Assembly (NCBI RefSeq): GCF_008086545.1
Contig: NZ_CP043026.1
Location: forward strand, 248,001-312,000
DNA: 64,000 nucleotides
Origin: Spiroplasma chinense
GTDB taxonomy: Bacteria; Bacillota_I; Bacilli_A; Mycoplasmatales; Mycoplasmataceae
Direction: 5' to 3'
Both the position numbers and the translations under genes were made by a program. The stretch's first letter is position 1, and the number at the start of each line of letters is the position of its first letter. Below, in pieces: positions 29,155 through 40,174 of the stretch. The notes under the pieces were generated by a model. It saw only the letters and a list, made by a program, of their open reading frames with translations, searched no databases and was not told the DNA's origin.

Positions 29155-32100
29155 ATGGGTAATATTATTGAAAACAATGGCACAAAAGAACTCTTTTTGG
29201 ATTTTTCTTATCTTCAAAATGTAATGTTCAAAGACAATATAGCTCAATTAGACCAAATAGTTGAAAGACTGGACATTGAAGGTATTAATACATACCAAGA
29301 ATTTCAAAATTTCTTAAGATCTTCAATGGTTAAACAATGTTTTATCTGTTTAATTGATGATAAAACAAGAAAAGTAGGAAAAAAAGATACTAAACAAATT
29401 TACGATGCTATTGTTAGGTTAGAGATGAATTCAATAAGTCAATCAAAGTTTCCAAAAGATACTTATTTAGGGCTATTTGTAAATATAAATCCACAAACCC
29501 CATACCTAACTATTAATTCAATTTTTGAAACAAGGTTAAAACCCAGTCCTCAAGAATTTGAAACTACCATAAAAGAAACTCAAATTCAGGTTATTAAATA
29601 CCAAAATCAAATGACTCCTGACGAAATATTAAGAAGAAGTATCTTAAACTCTTCAAACATATCACAACTTGGTAAACTGGTTTCTTCTTTTGAAGAAGAA
29701 AAAACCAAGTGATTGAATTATTTAGACTTTTCATCAGATTTATTAAATATACAAAGAAAAAATAGTCTACCATTTCTTGGTTGTTTTATAGAACAGGTTA
29801 TAAAAGTTGAAAAGAAAAACTTTAATTCAGCTTTGTCTAATAAAATTCAAAGTGAATATAGTTCAAGAAATGATGTTTATTTAGAATTATCGGCAGAGCC
29901 AATTTTAAAAGGAAATGGTGAAGTCTATGAAAAGGTAAATATTATAACTTTGGATGTTTTAACTGATAATGTAAAAAAAGTTGAAAGAATTAGAAAAACT
30001 AATGATTTATCAATAATACCTTTTAGATTAAACAAAATATTTCCGCCAGTTTATAATCTGCAAAAAAACCCAGCAGAAATTTTTGATTTTGAATTCGAGA
30101 AAGTACAAGACAGCAGTAGCATTGTTCCACTTTCAAATTTGGTAGGTATAAAAAATGGACAAGAAAGTTTGATTGATTATTGACAAAAAGCTGGACATAT
30201 AATTTTTGGTACACAAAAAGAAATGTTAGAAATAGAAAAGAACTTTTCTAAGGAATTTAGTGAATGAAAAGTTTTAAAACTTCAATATGAAATGTCTTTA
30301 GATATAGACTTAGATCTATTTAAAATTAAAAATAATATTGATTATTTATCAAGTGGATATTTAGCTTATGTTGGTATTGGAGAAGATGTTTTAATTGATA
30401 GAAGTAGACAAGTTTTAAAAAGAATAAGTGAAGGAAATACCAAAAACCCTTATTTGATAAATTATCTTTTTAATACAAAACTTATTGAACTTTCAGAAAG
30501 TGCAAACGAAGTTGAAATTAGTGATGATCAATTTAACTATAGTTTAAATTTTGAGCAAAAAGAAGCTGTTAGAAAAGCTTTAAATTCAAAAGATATTTTT
30601 TTACTGCAAGGTCCACCAGGAACAGGTAAAACACAAGTTATTTGTGAAATTATTTATCAGTTAAGTAAGTTAAATAGAAAAGTTTTAATCTCAAGTCAAA
30701 ACCATGAAGCTATAAAAAATGTAGTTGATAGACTTCCTTATGAACCAAACGTTAATAGAATTAGATTAACAAATCAAATAAATGCAAAGAGTAAAAGTGC
30801 AAATAATTTTTCTCCTGAAAGAGTGGTTTATAATTACTATAAATCAATTGCAAAATCAATGTATGATGACATGATGGTAAGTCAAAATACTTTAGATGAG
30901 TTTAAAGAAATTGAAAGTAAACTTGAAAAATTGATTTTAAGTAATAAAGGTTACCACCAAAATAATAATCAAGTTAGAGAAATACAAAAACAAATTGATT
31001 CAATTAATGATCGAATTAAAGAATTAAGATTAAGTGAATTAAGTTCTATTGGTCTAAAAAATGAATTAAAAGAAGAACTTATAAATATAGAAAATTTAAT
31101 TTCAGTTTTAAAAGATTTAGATTTCAAAATTGCAATAAGTGTTTCTGAAAAAATTAAAAAAGTTTATGAACAAGAAATTAAATTTGAATTAGATCAATTT
31201 GTTTTTAAAAACTCAATTGAATTAGAAGATGAAGGAAACATTTTTTCTGTGCTTCAAAAAGTTGCGCAAGAAATTTTATTTAGTGATGAAGTTTATGCAG
31301 ATATTCAAACCGCAAAAGTTAGAGCTGTAGAGTTTAGAAGAAATGCAGAATTTGATTTAGCTCAACAAGAAGATGAAAGAATAGTAATGTTAGAAAAAAT
31401 ATTACTAAAAAATGAATCTGCAAATGAACTATTAAATATTTTTTCAACATTTTCAAAAAGACTTGATGATTTAAAAGTTGAATTAACTTTAAATCTTGAA
31501 AAAAGTAATGTTGTAGATAACGAAGTTGAATTAAATAGATTAGAAATTGAAAAAAATGAATTACAAGTTACAAAACAAAAACTAACTGAAGTTGTTGGAA
31601 GTGCAAGTGGAGAGTTAAGAGAATTAATTAAATATGCAAACTCTAAATTTAATTTATCACTTGGTGTTACTGACGTAGATTTAGAAGAACAAGTTAAGGC
31701 AGAGTTAAAAAAATACAGCACTAAACTTGAAGAGAGCAAATCAAAAAATGATGAATTAAAATACCTTTACGAAAATGTAAGTGAATATTTGAAAGACAGT
31801 TATGGTATTACAAATAATTGAAATGAAGAAATTGCAACTAAGAATTTTACAAATCAAATGATGCAAGAATCAAAAAGATATGCTTCATCAATTATTAATA
31901 ATTTAGTTAATGTGTATGCTATGACTTTAACTTCATCAAACTTATTTAGATATAACAAAGATGACTATGCAAAAAAACTTGGTTTAGATGAAATTAACCT
32001 AAGAACTATGGATGTAGATGTTGTGATAATTGATGAAGCTTCTAAAGCTACACTATTAGAAATTTTAATGCCTTTAGTTTATGGAAAGACATTAATTTTG

Positions 32101-32997
32101 GTTGGTGATTACAGACAACTACCTCCAATTTTAAAATTACAACCAAGTGACGTTGATACAGTTAATGAATTAACTGGTAAAAATTATAATTACCAACAAT
32201 TATTTGAACTATTAGATCAATCTGCATTTAAAACATTAGTTGGTGCTAAAAATAAATCAGTAACAACAATGTTGAAAACACAATACAGAAGTCACGGACA
32301 AATAATGGATATAGTTAATAAATTTTATGATAATGAATTAAAAGTTGAACCGCAAGTAAGTGAGCAAAAAAGACATGACCTAATTGTTAAAACAAAAAAT
32401 GGAAGTGACTTTATTGGACCTCACAGTTCAGTTTATTGAATAGATTCTTCTAATGATGAAAACGATCAATTAAGTTTTGAACAGAGCGAAGAATATTCAA
32501 CAAGTTTATTTAATGATTTAGAAATAAAATTAACTTTAGAAACATTAAAAAATATAGATAAAAGTTTAGAAGGTAAAACTTTTGCTAACAAACCAACCCT
32601 TGCAGTAATTAGTTTTTATGGATTACATGTAAATAAATTAAAAAAAGAAGTTAGAAGAAATAATTATAAAAACTTTGAACTTATTGTAAACACTGTTGAT
32701 GATTTCCAAGGTAAAGAAGCTGACTATGTTATTGTAAACTTGGTTAGAAATCCTGAAAAACTTTCGTCAAGAAGTGGTAGAGAGTTCTTAAAGAAATACG
32801 AAAGAATAAATGTTGCTTTCAGTAGAGCAAGAGAGTTACTTGTAATAATTGGAGCACAAAGAGCTGTTAATGATATTACAGTTCAAATACCAACTGTAGA
32901 AGATCCAAATGTTTCAAACACATATGAAGTTTATGCAGATATAATTGCAAAAATTGATTTTGATCATGGATTTAAAACAGCAAAAGAAATTTTATAG
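29155..32997 (+). CDS. Very large superfamily 1 helicase (Upf1/DNA2-like), first gene of a five-gene operon
   Basis: A 1280-residue protein. Residues 1 to about 460 are an N-terminal region with no recognised motif. SF1 motifs then follow: Walker A GPPGTGKT at about 486, then after a coiled-coil-rich insertion of some 400 residues the Walker B VVIIDEAS near 960, GDYRQLPPI (motif III) near 984, QYRSHGQI (motif IV), DDFQGKEADYVIV (motif V) near 1182 and NVAFSRARELLVIIG (motif VI) near 1223. It should be an ATP-dependent RNA or DNA translocase. The start at 29155 has GGGGGA at the right spacing. Five in-frame TGA codons are Trp. The large insertion between motifs I and II is typical of Upf1-like enzymes in conflict and repair systems. 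The partner genes follow at once. Confidence 0.88.
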
Positions 32998-33009
32998 GAG
33001 GAAATAAAA

Positions 33010-35280
33010 ATGATATTTGATAAAATTGAAATTCTTTATGAAAAGTTTTGTTTACCAGTAAAAATTAAATATTCTGAAACTAGAAAACCTACGTTTATGG
33101 AATTTTTAATTTTATCAATCATTTTAGAATACCCCAATAGAAATAAATCAATTAGAAAAATTTTAAACGAAGACTTTAAAATTTTAAATGTTGAATTATT
33201 TGAAAGAGCTTTAAAAGATTTAATTAATTTTAAAATTATTGAACTTAAAAAAACTCAAGCAGGTTGAAGTACTTTAGGAATTGATTTAGCAATTGATAAA
33301 ATTGAAATTAATGAATTACTAAAAGAACAATTTATAAAAAAAGAATTTGTTATTTCTCAAATGGATAAAAATTTAGATGTGAACTGAATTTACGATCCTG
33401 TAATGGAAGGTTATGAACTTTCAAGAGAACAAGAATGAAATAAAAGATTAAATGGTGTTAAACTTTCACATAAATTAAACTTTGTAAAACCAGGAGATAA
33501 ATTTTATTCTGAAAAAGATATAACAAATAATGCAAGTAATTTTGTAAATGCTAAACCCGAATATTTTGGAGATAATGCAATGTTAACTCGAGTAGAATTA
33601 AATAAAGAAATTGGTTTGGAAGATTTAAATTTAGCAAAACAATTAACTAATACTAAACCTTGTGCTAATGAAGCGTTTTTAGAATTTTTTGAAAATGATA
33701 CTTTTAAATTAAGAACAGATAATATTTTCTTAGAAAATTATTTTAGAAAAAACCCAAACGTTTCTAAAGATATTGCAATAGATGTTGCAAACAAATATTC
33801 TGAAAAAATAAAAGAACGTTTTGTACCAAAAAGAAATTTCAACTCATTAGATAAATTCCAAAAAGAACCAGATTTAATTTCAAACATTAATGTTAGATCA
33901 AGTTGAAATTTACTTTTAATAAATGGACAAGATATTACGTCAACAAACAAAATGTTAAAAAATAAAGATTTAATATCAAATGTTAAAATTATTATTTTTT
34001 ATAATTCAAAATCTAATGATAAAACTATTGAAGTGGTTGACGATAAAATTGTAGCTTATCTTGAAAGTTCGGGACACGAAATTTTAAGAGATAACTCATT
34101 GATTTATTTAGATTCAGAAAATAATGCAACTGGTTTTTCAATCGTAGATAAACACATACCTACAATCAATCAATTTATTCCAGTTGTATACGCTTATAAA
34201 AATAAAGGTAAAGTTAGAATTGAAGAATTGTTTGAAGATAATTTGGTTAGATTATTTGAAAATTACGAAAACGAATTATTTGAAGGAAGATTACAAACTT
34301 CAACAATAATGTTAAATCTTTTAAAACGTATTGGTTTAGAACAAAAACTTTACCAAGTGCTTTATGATTATTTAGCAAGAGAAATAGATGACCAAAGCTC
34401 ATTTGAAAAACTAAACGACTTTTTAGTGGAAAGCGACAACTTAGAAGGAAGTGTCTTTCTAGAAAAATGTTTGAAGGATGTTTTAATTAACGCTTCTCAA
34501 ACAAGAGATTCAGAAGCTATGATGTTGTTGTTAGAAAAATACAAATTTAAAAGTACTTCAACATTATTTGAAATGTTGAACAATATAAAATTAGATAATG
34601 ATATTAACTTTATATTTAGAATCAATTCATTATTAGATGAAAGAAAAATTGATGGATGAAAAGTCAATGTAAGAAATTGTTTGGTTAAAGTATTGGAATA
34701 TGCAAAAGATAATTTGAGATCAGAGTTACTTTCTTTAGATAAATATCGTTCGACTGTTTGAAAAGAACATGCAGCTACAATAAACAAAATTGGAAATATA
34801 ACAAAAGAACTTTACAATAAAAATTTTGAAGTTGTAGAAAAAAATTATCAAGACATGTTAATTTCAGTTATTGATTTAATTAAATCTAATAATGAAATAC
34901 AAGATTATAAAAATTATTTATGATACTTATCAGAAACTTTAGTAGATTTCTATTCTAATTATTATGAGTATAAAATAAATGAAATGCAAAACTCAGACTC
35001 AAACTTAGTTGAATACAAAATTCAATTGGTAGCAGGAAATGCGATTAACAAAATTGAAGAAAAACTTGATTCTATAATTGATGTTAAGGCAAGAAAATTG
35101 CCAATAGAATTAAAACTTGAATGAGCAAAACATGTTGAAAATAAAAGAGATCTTGTTAATGAGATAATTAAAAAAGATGACAGTCTTTTATACTTGGCTT
35201 TAAATTTAGTGTTTGGTAAAAAAGATGATTTCAACGCAGAGAACTTGCAACGTTATCAAGATAAATTGGGAGGATTATAA
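33010..35280 (+). CDS. Unknown 756-residue protein with winged-helix-like N terminus
   Basis: I do not recognise this family. Residues about 20-85 (FMEFLILSIILEYPNRNKSI, then LFERALKDLINFKIIEL) look like a winged helix. A middle region contains SSWNLLLINGQDI and a mixed alpha/beta stretch VKIIIFYNSKSNDKTIEVVD near residues 310-400, with GFSIVDKHIPTINQFIPVVY. The last 300 residues are helical, with many Leu, Asn and Lys. TGA Trp codons interrupt it in the standard code. GGAGG lies before the ATG, twelve bases after the helicase stop, so it belongs to the same operon. It may be a DNA-contacting or scaffold subunit; this is inference from the fold-like N terminus. Confidence 0.8.
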
Positions 35281-35282
35281 TT

Positions 35283-36374
35283 ATGAGTATGTCAGCAGAA
35301 GAAATTTTGCTTAATTGCAAAAAACAATTTGATTTTATAAAAACAGATATAAATGTTTTGCTCGCATATATTCAAGAAATGATTTTACATTGTAGAGAAA
35401 TCGATAATTCTGGATATTATGAAGAACAATTAAAACAATTAGAAAAAAGAGTTAAAGATGAAATTGAAGATTTAAAATATGCAGATCAATATGCAAAAGA
35501 AGTTGAAGGACAAGTTCATGTAGCAACCGAACGTTATCATGAAATTCAAAGATTTGCAGAACGTAAAAGAGAAATGATTGCAGATTTTAAAACTGAAGTT
35601 TTTATGTTAAAAAAAGATGTTGTAAAAAAAGAACAAGAAGCAATTGCAAAAAAACTTAGTGAGTCTATGTTTTCAAGTTTTGAAGAAATGGTTAACGAGT
35701 TTGTGTCTTTACAAGACACTTTAGATGATAAGGTTTTGGTAAAAAACTATTTTGATAAATATGAAGCAGTGTTAAGAAATAAATCTAAAGAAGAAATTAT
35801 TGAAGAGTTAAAAAATCACTTAACAAGCGAAAAAGAATCATTCAAGTTTATTGCAAAACAAATGATAAACTCATCAATACAACTTTATGATCAAGACCAA
35901 GATGTTGTTAATGCCATTAAAGAAGATGCAAAAGATTTTTTACAAAATTCAAATGAACAAAATATTTTTGAAGATGCTAAAAAATTCTTTGTAAATTCTT
36001 CAAGAAATGCAGAAAATGAAGCAATAAGAAAAGATAATGTTATAAAGATTGTTAAAGCAATTCGTGATGTAGGTTATATTGTAAATGAAAACAATATTAG
36101 AAAAATTGAAGAAAAAAATTTAATTCTAATTCACGGAGAAAAAGTTACTGGTGAATCAGCTGACTTTGCTGTAAGATTAGATGGAAGTTTTATTTATAAT
36201 TATGAAGGGTTCGAGGGAAAAGAACATGATGCTGATGCTGATGCTTTCTTACAAAAATTGAGAGAGCAAGGTATTCAATCACAAGATGCCTTCAACAAAC
36301 AATACAGAGAACCAAAATATATTGCAAAAAATCAACAGTCATTAGTTAATAAAAAAACAAAATCAGATAAGTAG
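35283..36374 (+). CDS. Coiled-coil protein with a conserved-looking C-terminal domain
   Basis: A 363-residue protein without Trp. Residues 1 to about 150 form long charged helices (YYEEQLKQLEKRVKDEIEDL, ERYHEIQRFAERKREMIADF). A helical middle follows. The C-terminal 100 residues form a compact alpha/beta-like domain: VKAIRDVGYIVNENNIRKIE, ILIHGEKVTGESADFAVRLD, GSFIYNYEGFEGKEHDADAD. The ATG lies two bases after the previous stop, with its GGGAGG ribosome site inside the previous gene. The short spacing and unknown partners suggest a structural subunit of the same complex. No family name assigned. Confidence 0.78.
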   Translation: MSMSAEEILLNCKKQFDFIKTDINVLLAYIQEMILHCREIDNSGYYEEQLKQLEKRVKDEIEDLKYADQYAKEVEGQVHVATERYHEIQRFAERKREMIADFKTEVFMLKKDVVKKEQEAIAKKLSESMFSSFEEMVNEFVSLQDTLDDKVLVKNYFDKYEAVLRNKSKEEIIEELKNHLTSEKESFKFIAKQMINSSIQLYDQDQDVVNAIKEDAKDFLQNSNEQNIFEDAKKFFVNSSRNAENEAIRKDNVIKIVKAIRDVGYIVNENNIRKIEEKNLILIHGEKVTGESADFAVRLDGSFIYNYEGFEGKEHDADADAFLQKLREQGIQSQDAFNKQYREPKYIAKNQQSLVNKKTKSDK

Positions 36375-36382
36375 GTGCAAAT

Positions 36383-38197
36383 ATGAGTGTAAAAAGAGAA
36401 TTAAGTCAATTACAAAATTTAATAGGAATTAAAAAAGCAATCGTTATTGAAGGTAATGTTGATGATATTTATGAACTTGAAGGTAAGTATGTTAATTTAC
36501 ATGAATACTTAATGAAAATTTTTGATAACAAAAAATATACAGACAGATTCTTATACGACAGAAATTCAGGTATAAGAGGACAAAAAATTAGTAATTTAAT
36601 TTTGACAAGTGATGATAAAAAAGCTAATGGTGAAAGTGTTGCAGATGATTTCGATGAATTATTTGGGAATCAAAGTGGTTCAACTTCAACAGGAGAAGAA
36701 TCAACACAAATAAAAAAACCAATAGAGTTTTTTGCTGTTTTAAATAAAAATTTAAATAGAGATGATAATCGTAAAATTGGTTTTGTAGCTGATTATACAA
36801 ACTTTGTATTTAGTGATCAAGGTTTAGATATTGATGACAGATCTGTTTTAACAGAGTTTTCAAAAACTTTAAAGGAATCTAAATTTATGATTTCAAATAT
36901 TGATGAATTATCAAACTGTGTAATTTTTGTTACTAAAAAAATTAATCAATTACCTCCAAGTCTTTATTTGGATAATCCAGATATGTTAATTGTGACTCTA
37001 CCAAAACCAAGTAGAGATGAAAGACACGAATTTTTAGCAACAGTTAAATCGAGAATTCAAGTTACAGATATTGGAACTGAATTTGAAAATATAGTTGATG
37101 CAACAGATTCGTGAACAATTAAAGAACTGTCTCACTTTGTTAAGTTCTCATGTAATTTTAATCAACCAACACCATTTAATAAAATGTTAAACATTTATAA
37201 ATATGGAGAAAAAACTTCTCCATGAGAAGATTTAAGTTACGACAAAATGATAAACATTAAAGAAGAGTTGAAAAAAAGAGTTATAGGACAAGATGATGCA
37301 ATTGAAAAAGTTTCAAAAGTAATTTATAAAGCTTATACAGGTCTTACTGGAATTACTTACTCTGCAAAAAGAAGTAAACCCAAAGGTACATTATTTTTTG
37401 TAGGACCAACAGGTACTGGTAAAACAGAACTTGCAAAAGCAATAACTTCTTTCTTATTTAATGATGAAGCAAATTTAATAAGATTTGATATGTCTGAATA
37501 TGGACAAGATAATTCTGACCAAAAACTAATAGGAGCGCCTCCTGGTTATGTTGGTTTTGAAGGTGGGGGACAACTTACAAATGCAGTTAAGGAAAAACCA
37601 TTTTCAGTAATCTTGTTCGATGAAATCGAAAAAGCTAGTCCAAAAATATTTGATAAGTTTTTACAAATTCTTGAAGATGGAAGACTTACAGACAACACGG
37701 GACAAACAATTAGTTTTAGTGAAAGTTTTATAATCTTTACATCAAATATTGGAGCGGCTGAAGTTTCTCCTAATCAAGATAAAGATGCTATTTATAAAGA
37801 ATTTATCAGCAAAGTTCAGCAACACTTTACTTATGAATTAAATAGACCTGAACTATTGGGAAGATTTGGAAATAACATTGTGCCTTTCAACTTTATTAAA
37901 GACAATTCTCTTAAAGCTGGAATTATTAAACAAAAAGTTAGACCAATTCAAATTGCAATTTATGAAAAATATAAAGCAGAATTACATATAGATCTTGCAA
38001 ATGATTCTATTATTTCTATTCTACTTCAAGATGCAGATGAAAGAAGAGGGGGACGTGATGTTTTAAACTCACTTGAAACTAATTTAGTTGACCCTCTATC
38101 AGAATTTGTATTTGAAAATTTACAAAACTTAAAACCAGGAACAAAAATATCTGTTCAACCAAGTGATAAAAAATTAGTCTTTTCTTTAAATGTCTAA
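36383..38197 (+). CDS. ClpB-like AAA+ ATPase with degenerate first module
   Basis: A 604-residue protein. Residues 1 to about 280 look like an AAA+-related module beginning IKKAIVIEGNVDDIYELEGK. It keeps NVDD-type and sensor-like stretches (FMISNIDELSNCVIFVTKKI, DMLIVTLPKPSRDE) but shows no Walker A. The second module is a standard Clp/HSP100 D2: VIGQDDAIEKVSKVIYKAY, Walker A GPTGTGKTELAKAI near 341, FDMSEYGQ, GAPPGYVGFEGGGQL pore loop, Walker B VILFDEIEKA near 413, FTSNIGA, and a C-terminal small domain with RGGRDVLNSLE. It lacks the N-terminal substrate domain and the ClpB middle coiled coil. It probably remodels a protein or nucleoprotein partner encoded in the operon. Its end overlaps the next gene by eight bases. 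Confidence 0.87.
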
Positions 38198-38786
38198 TAT
38201 AAATGTTGCCAAATTTTTAATGAACAGTGAAATTGAAGGCCCTGGAACAAGATTTGTAATTTGATTTCAAGGTTGTAATATAAACTGTAATGGATGTTCA
38301 AACCAAGAGTTAATACCTCTAGAACCTAAATATTTTATTCCTACATCTTTATTATTTGAAAAAATACTTGAAGCTAAAGAAGAATTTTGTATTGAAGGTG
38401 TTACATTACTGGGTGGAGAACCTTTTTTACAACCAGATGCATTATTAGAATTAACAAATTTTTGTAAAGCAAATGACTTGACTGTCATTTGCTTTACGGG
38501 ATATATTTATGAAAAGCTAAATCTAGAATATCAAAATATACTATCAAATATTGATATTCTAATTGATGGACCTTTTTTGATAAAGCAATTAGATTATAAA
38601 CGTAGGTTAATTGGTAGTAAAAATCAAAGAGTTATCAAATTAACTGAGTTTTATAAAGATTGTGATTACTTTGAAAAACCCCATTCAGAAATTGAAATAC
38701 AATTGTATAACAACAGACTTTCAATGAATGGTGATGGTGTAGTTTTTGATAATGAATTTGGTGAATTTAAATTTAAAATTAATTAA
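38190..38786 (+). CDS. Compact radical-SAM / 4Fe-4S single-cluster protein (NrdG/PFL-activase-like)
   Basis: A 198-residue protein with the cluster motif Cys29-x3-Cys33-x2-Cys36 (CNINCNGC), preceded by EIEGPGTRFVIWFQG. It has the SAM-binding LLGGEPFLQPDAL motif and a central strand-helix pattern (VICFTGYIYEKL, IDILIDGPFL). These match the anaerobic ribonucleotide reductase activase group, yet no glycyl-radical enzyme is encoded here. The ATG lies inside the end of the AAA+ gene (AAATGTCTAA), so it is translationally coupled. A TGA Trp sits just before the cluster motif. In this operon it probably modifies a partner or a nucleic acid; the target is unknown. Confidence 0.85.
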
Positions 38787-38808
38787 TTCCTTTTAAGGAA
38801 TTTTTTCT
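38785..38808 (+). terminator. Terminator of the helicase-AAA+-radical SAM operon
   Basis: AATTCCTT-TT-AAGGAATT followed by TTTTC, overlapping the last stop codon. Confidence 0.75.
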
Positions 38809-38872
38809 TTTAACTCTGAATATAGTGCCAATTCAAGTTATAATAAAAATTGTATTATTTTTTAGAAAATGA

Positions 38873-39871
38873 GTGAAGAAAATGAATAATAAGTTTCAAA
38901 TATATTTAAACAAAATTTTGAACTTAAGAGTCATTATGACTGTAATAGTTATTTTGGGTTCAATAACAGCAGTATTGGGTACATACCTTACAAATTACCA
39001 TCTTTTAACAGATAGTCTTCAAGTTTTAAGGTTTGGTGATTATCGAACAAGCGAACAAAAACAATGACAGAGAGAAATAAAGGAAGAAAATAGTAAGATA
39101 GAACTAAATAATAAAAAAAGTGTCTACTTGTTATCTTTTGATGGTATTTTATATGACCTTCTAGTTAAGTACACTTTAGATGACTATTTAAAAAATAAAT
39201 TGGAAACAGGGGAGCTATATTCTAGACAATACAATATTTTTACATATGAAACTAAATTAGGCTTTAGAAATATTTTAGGGGGCTATAAAACTAGAACTGA
39301 TTTTAATATTTTTAATCTTATAGCAAATTCAAAAAACCCACTTAAAACTTTTGCAGTTTATTCATGAGAACCTATGAGAACAGCTGTTTTGTCAAGAAAT
39401 ACCCACATTGATAAAGAATATAATTTAGAAAGATACCCGTATGAGGGTTATGCGCACAGCAAACTAAATAAAAAATTTAATGATGGAAAAGAATTGATGG
39501 ATTTTTCAACAGGCCTTCTTAATGAGTCTGTAGAAACCAAAGACTATAACTTTTATTTCTATTTAGATGATGTAGCAGATAATGCAGGGCACTTATGGTT
39601 GAAATTAAGTTCAGATTATATAATAAATACTTACAAGTATTACTACAATATCATAGGCACATTATTAAAAAAATTTGAAAATGACCCAAATACTTTGGTC
39701 ATTGTAACAACAGATCATGGTAGAAATAAAAACGGTTATAATCACGATTTTTGAGATAAAAATGCTTATAAAGCTTTTGTTGTTGCAAATCACAATTTGA
39801 ACAACATAATTAATAGACCATTTGTAAATTACATAGACATTATGCAAGCTATTTACACATTTCTTCAATAA
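38873..39871 (+). CDS. Membrane-anchored alkaline-phosphatase-superfamily (sulfatase/phosphodiesterase-like) protein
   Basis: About 332 residues. One N-terminal membrane anchor (VIMTVIVILGSITAVLGTYL) is followed by an extracytoplasmic domain. The strand SVYLLSFDGILYDLL carries the first metal-binding Asp. DDVADNAGHLW and VIVTTDHGRNKNGYNHDF carry the later Asp/His ligands of the superfamily. It could hydrolyse phosphate or sulfate esters, or transfer phospho-head groups to surface lipids or glycans. The start is uncertain: GTG at 38873 or ATG at 38882, neither with a strong ribosome site, both downstream of a TATAAT at about 38840. TGA Trp codons are in frame. It stands alone, with its own terminator. 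Confidence 0.75.
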
Positions 39872-39877
39872 TTAAAC

Positions 39878-39919
39878 TAAATACATCAGATCTTATAGCA
39901 AGATTTGATGTATTTTTTT
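39878..39919 (+). terminator. Terminator of the phosphatase-like gene
   Basis: AAATACATCA pairs with TGATGTATTT across an AT-rich loop with an inner GATCTT/AAGATT stem, followed by T residues. Confidence 0.75.
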
Positions 39920-40017
39920 GTAATTTTTTTTCATATTCAAAAAAACTCTTGCATATTTTATATAATTGAATATACTTAAATTGTAATTAAACTAATTAAT
40001 TACATAACACAATTTAA

Positions 40018-40172
40018 AAGAAGATTTGAGTTGAAATGCTCATGTAAATATTTAAAATTTAATATTTGCTTACATTAAACTATATGTATAACAATAGTTT
40101 AATTATTTTATTGGAAAAATAACCAATACTCTATTAGATCTCTTCTTAAATACATTTATAAGGAGGACACAA
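40018..40172 (+). promoter_or_regulatory. Structured 5' leader of the nitroreductase gene, candidate RNA switch
   Basis: AAGAAGA (40018-40024) can pair with TCTTCTT (40141-40147) and enclose three hairpins. These are ATGTAAATATT with AATATTT...ACAT (40042-40075), TTAAACTAT with ATAGTTTAA (40075-40083/40094-40102, perfect), and TTATTTT with AAAATAA (40103-40122). TCTTCTT can instead pair fully, with two G-U pairs, with the AGGAGGA of the ribosome site at about 40161-40167. The two pairings exclude each other, as in a translational riboswitch. No known class recognised. A possible promoter, TTGCAT-16-TATACT, lies at about 39951-39978. Confidence 0.5.
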
Positions 40173-40174
40173 GT

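Noticed and set aside
31362-31739. Antisense open frame inside the helicase gene (and similar ones at 10453, 15183, 21412, 27529, 41696)
   Set aside because: These are Ser/Leu/Asn-rich mirror frames of strongly coding plus-strand genes, without ribosome sites or recognisable features.
40018-40172. FMN riboswitch before the flavin-dependent nitroreductase
   Set aside because: The conserved FMN-element sequences are absent and the stems are AT-rich; treated as an unassigned structured leader.
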